Assembly: GCA_036003885.1 (NCBI GenBank)
Contig: DASYSA010000647.1
Coordinates: forward strand, 1 to 25,518
DNA from: DASYSA01 sp036003885
GTDB lineage: Bacteria; Acidobacteriota; Blastocatellia; UBA7656
Direction: 5' to 3'
DNA: 25,518 bases
The translations under genes were made by a program, and so were the position numbers. Below the pieces are notes generated by a model, which was not told the DNA's origin, did not search any database, and saw only the letters and a program-made list of their open reading frames with translations. Within the stretch, counting starts at the first letter, position 1, and each line of letters opens with the position of its first letter. Shown piece by piece: positions 14,495 through 22,920 of this stretch.

Positions 14495-15967
14495 ATGGAG
14501 AAGATTTTAGTTGTAGATGATGAACGAAGCATGCGCGAGTTGCTCGAACTCGTGCTCAAGCGCCAGGGCTACTCGGTGCACACGGCGGAGAACGGGATGC
14601 GCGCGCTCGAAATGGTTCGGCAGAACGTCTTCGATCTCATCATCTCCGACGTGAAGATGCCCGACCTCAACGGCATAGATCTCCTCGAGCGGGTGCGCGA
14701 GATCTCCCCGGAGACGATGGTCATAATGATCACCGCCTTTGCCACGGTGGACACCGCCCGCCGCGCGTTCAAGCTGGGCGCCGAGGACTTCGTCATCAAG
14801 GATGCCGGGTTCGACGTTGAAGAGTTGAAGCTGATAATTACCAAGGTCCTGGAGAAGAAACATCTTCGTCAGGAGAATGAGGTACTGAAGCGAGAGCAGA
14901 AGATTCGGAACTCGCCCGACAATATGATCGGCGCCTCGCCCCAGATGCAGGCGATCTATCAAATGATACAGACGGTTGCCAGCACGACCTCGACCGTTCT
15001 GATAACAGGAGAATCGGGCACTGGAAAGGAGCTTGTTGCTCGCGGTATTCACGACAAGTCCGACCGTGCGCATGCTCCATTCGTCTCGATCAACTGCGGC
15101 GCTTTCACTGAGACGCTGCTGGAATCGGAATTATTCGGTTACATGAAAGGATCGTTCACCGGGGCTGCCGCCAATCGCAAAGGGCTGTTCGAAGCGGCAG
15201 GCGGAGGAACTATCTTCCTGGATGAGATCGGGGAGACGACACCGGCGATGCAGGTCAAGCTGCTGCGCGTGCTTCAAGAGCGCAGCATCCGGCGAGTTGG
15301 CGGCGTAGAGGAGATCCAGGTCGATTGTCGGGTTGTGGCCGCTACTAATCGCGACCTTGCGCAGATGGTTGAGAACGGCACATTTCGGAACGACCTCTTC
15401 TATCGAATCAGTGTGATCCCTATTGAGCTTCCTCCGCTGCGGGCGCGGCGCGCGGATATTCCCGACCTGGTTCGCCACTTTCTAAACAAGTACAGCGCGG
15501 CCGCAAGCCGGCCAGCTCTGGATATCGCAGAAGACGCGATGCATTACCTCGAGAACTATGACTGGCCCGGAAATGTGCGCGAGCTTGAGAACACGATCGA
15601 GCGCGCGGTTGCGCTTGAACCAGCCACGGTCAAGCTGCCCGGGCGCCCCGGCGAAGGCCCGTATCCCGACGGGGTCATAAAGCCGGAGCGGCTGCCCGAG
15701 CGAATACTGAAGTACAAGCCAAGGAACATCACCGATCTCGAGCTGCCGGAGGACGGAATAGACCTGGAAGGTTATCTCGCCCAACTCGAAAAGGACTACA
15801 TCATCCGGGCGCTCCAGCGCACGACCGGGAATCAGACTCGCGCCGCGGAGATTCTAAACATGTCGGTTCGGAGCCTGCGTCACCTGCTCGACAAGCACAA
15901 GATAAGGCAGACGGCGAGTCTCCTCAGAGAATCGACTGCGCTGAGCGATACCGTGGTCCACAAATAG
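14495..15967 (+). CDS. pilR: PilR-type sigma54-dependent response regulator
   Basis: This 490-residue NtrC-family activator begins MEKILVVDDERSMRELL. The receiver domain spans about 1-120 with phospho-acceptor Asp52 (LIISDVKMPD). The position usually KP reads KD (FVIKDAGFD). The AAA+ domain follows with Walker A GESGTGKE, the sigma54-contact loop GSFTGA (usual GAFTGA), Walker B GGGTIFLDEIGE and arginine region FRNDLFYRISVIPIELPPLR. A Fis-type helix-turn-helix ends the protein (TRAAEILNMSVRSLRHLLDKHKI). It should activate sigma54 promoters such as that of the pilin gene when phosphorylated by PilS. The ATG at 14495 with TAAGGA upstream is preferred over an in-frame GTG at 14423, which would add 24 unlike residues. 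Confidence 0.95.
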   Translation: MEKILVVDDERSMRELLELVLKRQGYSVHTAENGMRALEMVRQNVFDLIISDVKMPDLNGIDLLERVREISPETMVIMITAFATVDTARRAFKLGAEDFVIKDAGFDVEELKLIITKVLEKKHLRQENEVLKREQKIRNSPDNMIGASPQMQAIYQMIQTVASTTSTVLITGESGTGKELVARGIHDKSDRAHAPFVSINCGAFTETLLESELFGYMKGSFTGAAANRKGLFEAAGGGTIFLDEIGETTPAMQVKLLRVLQERSIRRVGGVEEIQVDCRVVAATNRDLAQMVENGTFRNDLFYRISVIPIELPPLRARRADIPDLVRHFLNKYSAAASRPALDIAEDAMHYLENYDWPGNVRELENTIERAVALEPATVKLPGRPGEGPYPDGVIKPERLPERILKYKPRNITDLELPEDGIDLEGYLAQLEKDYIIRALQRTTGNQTRAAEILNMSVRSLRHLLDKHKIRQTASLLRESTALSDTVVHK

Positions 15968-16067
15968 CGGCCGGCCTCGAAAGGGTGCGCCTCACGATTT
16001 TGGGCGAGAAGCCAGGGACTTGACCGTCGCTGCGATGTATCTCAGTAACACATCACTTCAGTGAGGT

Positions 16068-16108
16068 GCCCCTTGACGGGGCGGATCCCCCAACCGTTTC
16101 AACGGGTT
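16068..16108. terminator. Possible bidirectional terminator between pilR and the hybrid kinase
   Basis: The 169-bp spacer between the converging genes holds two small hairpins. One is GCCCC-TTGAC-GGGGC (16068-16082). The other is AACCGTT-TC-AACGGGTT (16092-16108), which pairs with one bulge. Neither has a strong T-tract, although the plus strand is C/T-rich from 16109. Position is the main argument. Confidence 0.35.
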
Positions 16109-16136
16109 CCTCTCTCTCGGTCGTCTTCAACTCTAT

Positions 16137-19100
16137 CTAACCTTTGTTGCAAACGATCTCCGAACTGCACTGGATGCCAGTCTCCTGGCTGGGAGAGTCC
16201 TGGAGCACCAGTTTTTCGATCAAATCAAACAGTCTCTGGGAGTCTATTGGTTTAGACATGTATCCATCCATACCCGCTGCCAGGCACTCCTCTTCGTCTC
16301 CTTTCATCGCCCTCGCGGTCATGGCGATTATAGGCACGTGCTTGCCTGTCATCTGTTCTTTCTGTCGTATTATTCTTGTCGCTTCAAAGCCACCTACTAC
16401 CGGCATCTGCACATCCATCAGGATCGCATCAAACGGCTCTTGCTCGTATTGCCCTACTGCTTCCTGGCCGTTGTTGACAACCGCTACGCTATGCCCGCGC
16501 TTCTCCAGCAGCTTCGACGCAAGTCGCTGGTTCACCTTGTTATCTTCGGCCAGGAGAATGTGCAATGGTGTGAGGTCTGCGACAAAGCGTCTTGGCTTTG
16601 CGGGATTGACAAATGCTGACGAGTCTTCGCTCAGTCCTCGCGTGATCGTAGCCAGCAGTTGCGACTGGTTGATAGGCTTGGTGAGATAGCCTGAGATTCC
16701 TATCCCGCGACAGGTGGCCTCCATTGCTGTTTGTGTGGCCGACGTGAACAGGATCATCACGGTGTCGCACAACCGAGAGTCCTGCTTGATCTTTTGCGCC
16801 AGGGTGAACCCGTCCATCTCCGGCATATGATAGTCAAGCAGCACCAAGGGAAACGGGGAGCCCGCTTGACTGGCACGGTTCATCTCTCCGAGTGCCTCTA
16901 AGCCGCTACTCACAAGCACCGGTCTCATGCCCCAGCCCGTCAGCATCACTTGTAATGTGCGCCGATTGGTTGCGTTGTCGTCTACTACGAGCACTAACAT
17001 GTCCCGCAAGGATACAGGCGCTGCCGGCCTACGTTCGATTGCATTCTTCTGAAGGTCGAACCTCGACGTAAAGTGAAAAGTGCTGCCTTTGCCAGGCTCG
17101 CTTTCGAGCCAGATGCGGCCGCCCATCATCTGCACCAGTTTTTGGCTGATAGCTAAACCCAACCCCGTGCCCCCGTACTTCCGGGTAGTCGAACTATCCG
17201 CTTGCTCAAACGCTCCAAATATGGCGGCCCGCTTGTCCTCAGCGATCCCTATGCCGGTGTCTGATACAGAAAACTGAGTCACCACATCGTCGTCGCTTTG
17301 AGACACACACCGCGCCTGGACCACTATCTCTCCGCTGTCAGTGAACTTCACCGCATTGCCTACAAGATTGACTATGATCTGCCGGAGCCGCGTAGGGTCG
17401 CCGACCATAAAGTCAGGCACATCCAGAGCCACATCGCAAAGAAGTTCAATGTGCTTCTCATCGGCGCGAACTGCGAGCATCTTCATCGTGTCGCCGAGGT
17501 GTTCGCGGAGTGTGAAATCAATGGGGTCGAGTTCCAGCTTCCCGGCTTCTATCTTGGAGAAATCCAGGATGTCGTTGATCAAGCTCAAGAGCGAGTTTGC
17601 AGATCCGTCGACCATGTTCAGGTAGTCGCTTTGTTCAGAGGTCAGATCAGTATCCATCAGCAGTTGGGTCATTCCGATAACTCCGTTCATTGGAGTGCGT
17701 ATCTCGTGACTCATGTTTGCCAGGAACTGGCTCTTCGATCTATTGGCTGCCTCGGCGGCCATCTTCAATGCCATCTCTTTCTCAAGCTGACTGGATATGA
17801 TCTCCGTCTGTTGCCGCACACGCCTCCTCAGTATGGCTACCCAGGCCAACACGAGAGAGATGGCGAGGCCCATGACCGCGAGCAGATTCAAGATACGACT
17901 GACATTCCACCAGGGTGGTTTCGCGATAACTTTGACATCTGAATCTGAGCGAAGGAGGATTTGGAACGATTGCGGTGTTCGTGATGCATTGGCCTGAACG
18001 ACGCAAATGCCTTCAATTTGAATAAGGCTGCCGTTTTTCAAGGAGAGCATTTTCTCGCCCGCGAGATCTGCCGGGAGTTGGGCATTGAAGACCAGGTTGC
18101 CCGATTGTAGCACCAGCACCTGCTGGATCGAATTGAAAACGCGATCCAACAAGCGAGCTTGAAGCTGTATGAGCTCCTGGTCATAGTTTCCCCCTAGCGC
18201 TTGCTCGCTTGAGACAATGATTGGTTCCGGAGGCGAGCCCAGATCAAGCGGGCGAAAGCTGGCATCCTGCAGGATCGCGCTGTAACTCCCGGCGGCCGGG
18301 AAGCCGACTACATCAACGGCTTGGCCGAGTTGAACGAGAGTCGCCTGAGGAGTTTGAACCAGGATCGCCCCGGTTTCGTCGCGTATGACCAGCGATCGAT
18401 CAGCTTCCTGCCGTAACACCGTTCCGTGAACTCGAATACGGGCGCCGATCTTTTCCGTAGGTGAGAATTGTAGAACGCTTGCAATAGGCCGCACGGAAAG
18501 CGAAGCCGGATCTCTGGGCAGGGATCCTTCCAGGGAAATTACCCGATCAAGGTTTGCGATGAACAGTTGTGCTCCTATCAACTGTCGTTTTTGATTAAAT
18601 ATGGCTCCGGCTACGCCCCGCAAGTGTACCTTCCTGTCTACCAGATAGGTGGGAAGCGAGTCGCTGGCAGTCTCCGGTAGTTGAGCTCTGCACCGGGTCC
18701 CACCAGAGACGAATTCAAGAAACAGAAGATCATCTTGCTTGTACACCGAGCGTATTGAGCCTTCAAGTTCCACCAGAGTACTGTCTTCCGTTCCGGATAA
18801 CAGCTCATCGATCGCAACATGTTTGGGGGTTACTCTTGCTTTGTGTGGTGAGGGCTTGAGTTCAGGTGACAGGATGACCGGAGCGAAGTCACCGGGGCCG
18901 GTGATACCATGCAGCTCAACTGTTTGACCCGCTTGAAAATTCCATTTTTGGTTTGTTGTGTCTACAAAGATTCCAGCGGTGTCATCCTGGATGAACATAA
19001 GGCGTGCGGAGCGATCGTAATAGGTAATAAGCGCTTGAAGGTGTACAGGATATCCCTTCTTTGCTTCGGCAGGATCGAGATGTCTGATCTGCACTACCGT

Positions 19101-19553
19101 TCGCAGGACCGCAAGCAACTGAGAAGAAGGGCTTGTTCCAGCATGTTCAGAAGAAGCCTCGACGCTGCTTCCAGCAGCCATCTTTTGAATCGTCGCATCC
19201 GTTAATTCGATCGTCAGCTTCGTCACTATCGGACTTGCTTCGACTTCGACGCCGGTTCCGAGCTGCAAAGAGCTGGTGTCTGATGTTCTGACAAGCACTC
19301 CTCCAGTATTGTCTCTTATGAAGATGGACTCTCCCGCTTTGTCGGATACGACAATTCCTCGCACCCTCACTCGCAGAGTCGAAGTTGCGCCAGGACGAAG
19401 CTGAAGTACTTCATCAATAGGAGACAGACGTGTATCGGTTGCTGCCTGGGAGGCAGGTTTTGTAGTTTGGTTGTCTTTCGAATACTCCTTGCACCCATGC
19501 AACGCAGGTACTGCCAACAGGATGATGAGCAACTTGGAATGAAAAGTTGACAT
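16137..19553 (-). CDS. Hybrid sensor histidine kinase with OB-fold-like extracytoplasmic repeats and two receiver domains
   Basis: This 1138-residue protein begins with a short hydrophobic leader ending in a lipobox-like LHGC (Cys21). Residues ~50-545 contain about five related beta-rich units, the clearest reading VRGIVVSDKAGESIFIRDNTGGVLV, QALITYYDRSARLMFIQDDTAGIFV and VHGTVLRQEADRSLVIRDETGAILV. I read these as OB-fold-like. A membrane helix (about 550-577) and a coiled coil follow. HisKA has His616 (SHEIRTPMNGVIG), then HATPase motifs NLVGNAVKF, DTGIGI and GTGLGLAIS. The first receiver has Asp907 (LLDYHMPEMDG), the second Asp1047 (LMDVQMPVVGG). It is a BarA/TorS-style phosphorelay sensor without a DNA-binding output. 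The input is unknown. It is a single-gene unit, converging on pilR and divergent from the DUF481 gene; no phosphotransfer partner is adjacent. Confidence 0.93.
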   Translation of the reverse strand: MSTFHSKLLIILLAVPALHGCKEYSKDNQTTKPASQAATDTRLSPIDEVLQLRPGATSTLRVRVRGIVVSDKAGESIFIRDNTGGVLVRTSDTSSLQLGTGVEVEASPIVTKLTIELTDATIQKMAAGSSVEASSEHAGTSPSSQLLAVLRTVVQIRHLDPAEAKKGYPVHLQALITYYDRSARLMFIQDDTAGIFVDTTNQKWNFQAGQTVELHGITGPGDFAPVILSPELKPSPHKARVTPKHVAIDELLSGTEDSTLVELEGSIRSVYKQDDLLFLEFVSGGTRCRAQLPETASDSLPTYLVDRKVHLRGVAGAIFNQKRQLIGAQLFIANLDRVISLEGSLPRDPASLSVRPIASVLQFSPTEKIGARIRVHGTVLRQEADRSLVIRDETGAILVQTPQATLVQLGQAVDVVGFPAAGSYSAILQDASFRPLDLGSPPEPIIVSSEQALGGNYDQELIQLQARLLDRVFNSIQQVLVLQSGNLVFNAQLPADLAGEKMLSLKNGSLIQIEGICVVQANASRTPQSFQILLRSDSDVKVIAKPPWWNVSRILNLLAVMGLAISLVLAWVAILRRRVRQQTEIISSQLEKEMALKMAAEAANRSKSQFLANMSHEIRTPMNGVIGMTQLLMDTDLTSEQSDYLNMVDGSANSLLSLINDILDFSKIEAGKLELDPIDFTLREHLGDTMKMLAVRADEKHIELLCDVALDVPDFMVGDPTRLRQIIVNLVGNAVKFTDSGEIVVQARCVSQSDDDVVTQFSVSDTGIGIAEDKRAAIFGAFEQADSSTTRKYGGTGLGLAISQKLVQMMGGRIWLESEPGKGSTFHFTSRFDLQKNAIERRPAAPVSLRDMLVLVVDDNATNRRTLQVMLTGWGMRPVLVSSGLEALGEMNRASQAGSPFPLVLLDYHMPEMDGFTLAQKIKQDSRLCDTVMILFTSATQTAMEATCRGIGISGYLTKPINQSQLLATITRGLSEDSSAFVNPAKPRRFVADLTPLHILLAEDNKVNQRLASKLLEKRGHSVAVVNNGQEAVGQYEQEPFDAILMDVQMPVVGGFEATRIIRQKEQMTGKHVPIIAMTARAMKGDEEECLAAGMDGYMSKPIDSQRLFDLIEKLVLQDSPSQETGIQCSSEIVCNKG

Positions 19554-19665
19554 TCTTAGTACCGAAATGACTAGTATGCAACCATAAGCCCATTCTCATT
19601 GCATTTCAGGTTTTGCGCAGTTGAAACAACCCCTCCAGGGAACAAAGGGACTTACTCTATTCGAG

Positions 19666-19695
19666 ATCCTATGTAAGCCGTTGATTTCAGGTCAA
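19666..19695 (-). promoter_or_regulatory. Candidate promoter of the hybrid kinase gene
   Basis: On the minus strand TTGACC (19695-19690) and TAGGAT (19671-19666) are separated by 18 nt, the same boxes and spacing as in the blaI promoter. The kinase ATG lies about 110 nt downstream. Confidence 0.45.
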
Positions 19696-19986
19696 TGGTG
19701 TATCTTCAACAGAAACTGGATATGAGTGCGGTGTGTGCTGACAGGTTCCACCAACTCTCCTTATGAGCGATTTCGGTGTGGACAAGCTCCACGACTTCAC
19801 TTGTTGGGGTGGGGCTTTTTGGTATGGATGAGAGTCATTGCGTTGGCGACGTGATCGTCAAGCTTGGTCCGTCAGAAGATGACGCTAGATCCTCATGTTC
19901 TTTGGCATAGAAGTTGACTCCGCCCTGCTGGTGCACGCTTCCTGCCTGAGATCTGTCTCAGACTAATACGTTATAAGGAGAAGAAC
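19696..19986. other. Intergenic region upstream of the DUF481 gene, with a hairpin and strong ribosome site
   Basis: Most of this stretch shows nothing recognisable. Near its end is a perfect 6-bp inverted repeat, CTGAGA-TCTG-TCTCAG (19946-19961), followed by an AT-rich TAATACGTTATAA stretch that may contain a -10 box. AAGGAG at 19975-19980 is a strong Shine-Dalgarno 6 nt before the DUF481 ATG. The palindrome would overlap the promoter core and could be an operator. Confidence 0.4.
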
Positions 19987-21060
19987 ATGCCAAGAATCCT
20001 CACTCTCTTGCTTGTCACCGGCAGCCTGTTCTGTTTTGACACGTTTGCGGACCAGGTCGTCCTGAAGAACGGTGACCGTCTATCGGGGACCATAGTCAGA
20101 TCCGACAATGAAAATCTGACGATGAAATCGGAGTTCGTCGGTGAAGTGAAGATCCAATGGGCTGCCATCGAACAACTATCAAGCGACCGCCCTGTGTATG
20201 TCCTGCTAAAAGATGGACAGATCATTTTCGGCACGGTCGGCGGCAGCCGAGGCAGAATTGAGGTTCAGACCAAAGATGCCGGCCTGGTTGCCACGACCAA
20301 AGAGTCGATTCAGTCATTGCGCTCAGAAGGAGAACAAGCGGCCTATGTCGCCGAAGTAGAGAGATTGCGCAACCCAAGCCTTGGCGATCTGTGGAGCGGA
20401 TCCGCCGATGCCGGACTCAGCTTGACCAAAGGCAATTCGGATACTCTGACCGCCGCCGTGGGAGCACAGGTGGCGCGCATTACGACTCGAGACAAGACCA
20501 GTGTCTATTTCGCGTCGCTCTTCGCCAAAAACAAGACGACCGGAGAATCTATTACTACCGCCAATGCCATCAGGGGTGGGCTCCGGTATGACTTCAATCT
20601 GAGTGAGCGGCTCTTCGCGTTCGGCTCCAGCGATTTAGAGTATGACAAGTTTCAGCAGCTCGATCTGCGCCTCGTACTAGGCGGCGGGCTCGGTTATAAG
20701 GCCGTCAAGACCGAGAAAACTCATCTGGATCTGTTTGCGGGAGGCGCTTTCAACCAGGAGTATTTCTCGACTGGGCTTAACCGGAAATCGGGAGAAATCA
20801 TCCTGGGCGAGGAACTCACCCACAAACTCTCGTCAATCAGCACTCTTGCGCAGAGAGCGGTACTCTATCCGAACCTGAGCGAGACGGGGGAGTATCGTTT
20901 CTCGTTCGACACCACGGCTGTCACTAAGCTGACTAAGAGCGTGGGCTGGCAGGTGACTCTGAGCGATAGATTAACAAGCGATCCAATTCCAGGGCTAAAG
21001 AAGAACGATCTACTGCTGACCACCGGGTTACGCGTGACTTTGGGAGGAAGAAGGAATTAA
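19987..21060 (+). CDS. DUF481 (YdiY-like) outer-membrane protein
   Basis: This 357-residue protein has an N-terminal signal peptide (MPRILTLLLVTGSLFCFDTFA, cleavage likely before DQ). Residues ~22-115 form a small beta-rich module, DQVVLKNGDRLSGTIVRSD through IQSLRSEGEQ, often found ahead of DUF481 domains. The C-terminal two thirds are the DUF481 barrel, starting around SGSADAGLSLTKGNSDT with alternating strands (GGLRYDFNLSERLFAFGSSD) and ending TTGLRVTLGG. YdiY in Escherichia coli is linked to acid induction; the function of the family is otherwise poorly defined. AAGGAG supports the chosen ATG. The gene stands alone and converges on the GH39 gene, 33 nt away. Confidence 0.88.
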   Translation: MPRILTLLLVTGSLFCFDTFADQVVLKNGDRLSGTIVRSDNENLTMKSEFVGEVKIQWAAIEQLSSDRPVYVLLKDGQIIFGTVGGSRGRIEVQTKDAGLVATTKESIQSLRSEGEQAAYVAEVERLRNPSLGDLWSGSADAGLSLTKGNSDTLTAAVGAQVARITTRDKTSVYFASLFAKNKTTGESITTANAIRGGLRYDFNLSERLFAFGSSDLEYDKFQQLDLRLVLGGGLGYKAVKTEKTHLDLFAGGAFNQEYFSTGLNRKSGEIILGEELTHKLSSISTLAQRAVLYPNLSETGEYRFSFDTTAVTKLTKSVGWQVTLSDRLTSDPIPGLKKNDLLLTTGLRVTLGGRRN

Positions 21061-21076
21061 TGGAGGCTGCCTCCAT
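21060..21076. terminator. Hairpin between DUF481 and GH39 genes
   Basis: ATGGAGG (21060-21066) and CCTCCAT (21070-21076) pair perfectly around a 3-nt loop, starting on the last base of the DUF481 stop codon. CCTTTT follows at 21086-21090. It could act as a terminator for both converging genes, although the T-run is displaced from the stem. Confidence 0.5.
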
Positions 21077-21093
21077 GGGAAGCGCCTTTTGAT

Positions 21094-22779
21094 TCACCAG
21101 GTCATCCTCAGCAGCGAGACCCCCTGTCGCGGAAGGCTGAATCTCAGAGTGACACGACCGTTTGCTCTGTTCACCCACTCGGGGGAACTCAAGAGTTGCA
21201 GTTGGCCCGCTTGCTCCAGCTGCGCGTACTGCTCCGGCGTCGGGTTCTGCGGCGAGCCTATTCTCTTCCATGTTTCATATGAATTGCTGTGGTCCGCGTC
21301 GATTCGATAGTGATGCAGCAGGGAACGATCACGTGGAAGTCCTTCCACGACCAGTTCCACTTCGGCGGGCGCGGCGGGCAAGATATCGTCGTGGTAGTTC
21401 CATACCAGGATGGAGATCGCTCGCTCCTGGAGGGTGGCAAGAGCGGAAACGTCCGGTTTGTTCCTCACTTCGGTATCGCGGATCGTTTCGAGAGACAGGG
21501 CGCCCGTGCTCTCCGCCGCAATACGAGAGCCGCCCATGAGCCCGAGCATGCGGAAGACGTTGAGGACCGGCTTGTCGATACCGTTAGTCGCCAGATCCCG
21601 GAAACCATCGAAATATGGCTGATCCTCGAATTCAAATGCCCAGGTGACCGCGCCCGCGAGATTGACCCGATGGAGGTCGGCAAGTTCATAGGTCCGCGCG
21701 ATCTGAGCTGCGGTATAGCTCGAATACGTCGTGCCATTCCGGTAAGCATTCTGCGGGTGCATTCGCGAAGAACAGGCCGCGCACCCTTCCGGGTCCGACT
21801 CGCCGATGATGATCGGAGTTTTGGACAATTCGGGAAAGGAAGCCACAATCTGAAAGCCGTTTGAGATGGCCCTTAGCTGATTGCCGATTCCCATTCGTAC
21901 GTGACCTTCGACGACGGTTGGCGCACCTTTCGCGTGGAAGCCCACGTAGTCGAGCGGCGTCCCTGTTTTGCCAGTCGCAGCGTTAGTTCCTCTCAGACAG
22001 TGTTCGATGAAGTTGCGGAGAAACTGCTGGGTCCTGGCGCCGTTCGGACCGGTGACGTGCGGCCCTCCGATTCTTGCAGTCGAAAGCCCTCGTTTGACAG
22101 CGTCAGCTGTGAAGTCGTAGAGCTTGAAGTATTCTTCAGGCGTTCCGTGCCAGTATCCGATGTCCGGTTCATTCCAAAGCTCCCAGTACCAACTCTCTAC
22201 TTCCGCGCGCCCATAACGTTGAACAGAATGAAGCACCCACTGGTGCACCAGCTCGGCCCATTTGCGGTAGTCGCGAGGAGGATAGGTCCAGCCGGTGTAG
22301 ATGGTGTTATAGGACTTGTCGATACTCCACTCGTGGCGATATGGCTGCGGATTTGTCGATAGCGCTTCGGGCATGAAACCGACCTCGACAAGCGGCTTCA
22401 TTTTCCGTTCGACAAAGGAGTCCAGAATCCGATCAACTATGGTCCAGTCATAATGAGGATGGCCCGATACATCTTCAGTGTAAGCGTTGGTCGAACCCCA
22501 TTTGAGCGCCGGCGTGCCATCGCCCGTCGTAAGAAGGTTGTGCGTACGAACGTGGACCGGCACGGGGCTCAAGGCGGCAAGCTCCGACAGCAGTTTCTGA
22601 CCGTCTTTCATGTAGGTGTAGTTCGGTTCGTCGTAGCCGAAGAAACTCCAGACGGGTTTCATCTCACCCTTGATCCTGGTTGCGTCGACCCGAATTGAAA
22701 CGCGATCGGACTGCGAGACTGAATTGATGCTCATCAGGGCTAGTAATAGAAGTGCTGCAGCGGATGTTGTCAGGCGCAT
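21094..22779 (-). CDS. Secreted GH39-type glycoside hydrolase (beta-xylosidase-like)
   Basis: This 561-residue protein has a signal peptide (MRLTTSAAALLLLALMSINS...). The early region PVWSFFGYDEPNYTYMKDG matches the GH39 N-terminal pattern around the first barrel strand. The acid/base Glu204 sits in WYWELWNEPDIGYW. The likely nucleophile Glu327 is in PIIIGESDPEG. A small beta-sandwich closes the protein from about residue 440. GH39 enzymes are retaining exo-glycosidases, mostly beta-xylosidases, with alpha-L-iduronidases and others in the family, so the exact substrate is not settled. The local sequence after the nucleophile has two close cysteines (CAACSS), unusual and possibly disulfide-forming. 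It lies 141 nt downstream of the GH51 gene in the same direction, suggesting joint arabinoxylan degradation. No clear Shine-Dalgarno is visible. Confidence 0.85.
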   Translation of the reverse strand: MRLTTSAAALLLLALMSINSVSQSDRVSIRVDATRIKGEMKPVWSFFGYDEPNYTYMKDGQKLLSELAALSPVPVHVRTHNLLTTGDGTPALKWGSTNAYTEDVSGHPHYDWTIVDRILDSFVERKMKPLVEVGFMPEALSTNPQPYRHEWSIDKSYNTIYTGWTYPPRDYRKWAELVHQWVLHSVQRYGRAEVESWYWELWNEPDIGYWHGTPEEYFKLYDFTADAVKRGLSTARIGGPHVTGPNGARTQQFLRNFIEHCLRGTNAATGKTGTPLDYVGFHAKGAPTVVEGHVRMGIGNQLRAISNGFQIVASFPELSKTPIIIGESDPEGCAACSSRMHPQNAYRNGTTYSSYTAAQIARTYELADLHRVNLAGAVTWAFEFEDQPYFDGFRDLATNGIDKPVLNVFRMLGLMGGSRIAAESTGALSLETIRDTEVRNKPDVSALATLQERAISILVWNYHDDILPAAPAEVELVVEGLPRDRSLLHHYRIDADHSNSYETWKRIGSPQNPTPEQYAQLEQAGQLQLLSSPEWVNRANGRVTLRFSLPRQGVSLLRMTW

Positions 22780-22789
22780 AGGTTGTGGA

Positions 22790-22812
22790 AGGTATCAGGT
22801 CTTAGGTGTCAG
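22790..22812. repeat. 7-bp tandem repeat upstream of the GH39 gene
   Basis: AGGTATC, AGGTCTT and AGGTGTC plus AG form three degenerate heptamers sharing AGGT. The array begins 11 nt from the GH39 start codon. It has the same 7-nt period and AGG phase as the array at the right edge of the window. Confidence 0.65.
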
Positions 22813-22834
22813 CCGTCAAGTCGCCTACGGAGGG

Positions 22835-22862
22835 GCGTTTCGCGTTTAGCGTTTCGCGTTTA
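22835..22862. repeat. Perfect 14-bp direct repeat built of 7-bp units
   Basis: GCGTTTCGCGTTTA occurs twice in tandem (22835-22848, 22849-22862), equal to four heptamers GCGTTTC/GCGTTTA. It lies in the GH51-GH39 spacer. The adjacent 22865-22896 (TTCTTTGCGCC...TGCGGTGAA) is a low-complexity TTGCGCC-type sequence that also looks repeat-derived. Confidence 0.8.
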
Positions 22863-22920
22863 CGTTCTTTGCGCCCCCTTGCGCCTCTGCGGTGAAGCGC
22901 CTTCGAAGCTTCGCCAGCCC

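Noticed and set aside
8377..15967. A sigma54 (-24/-12) promoter or pilin gene associated with PilR
   Set aside because: I looked for TGGCAC-N5-TTGC-type sites in the spacers and for a prepilin leader and found none convincing. The target pilin gene is probably elsewhere.
17298..17942. 214-residue plus-strand frame opposite the hybrid kinase
   Set aside because: It overlaps the HisKA and membrane region of a strongly supported kinase gene. No start signal or family features were seen.
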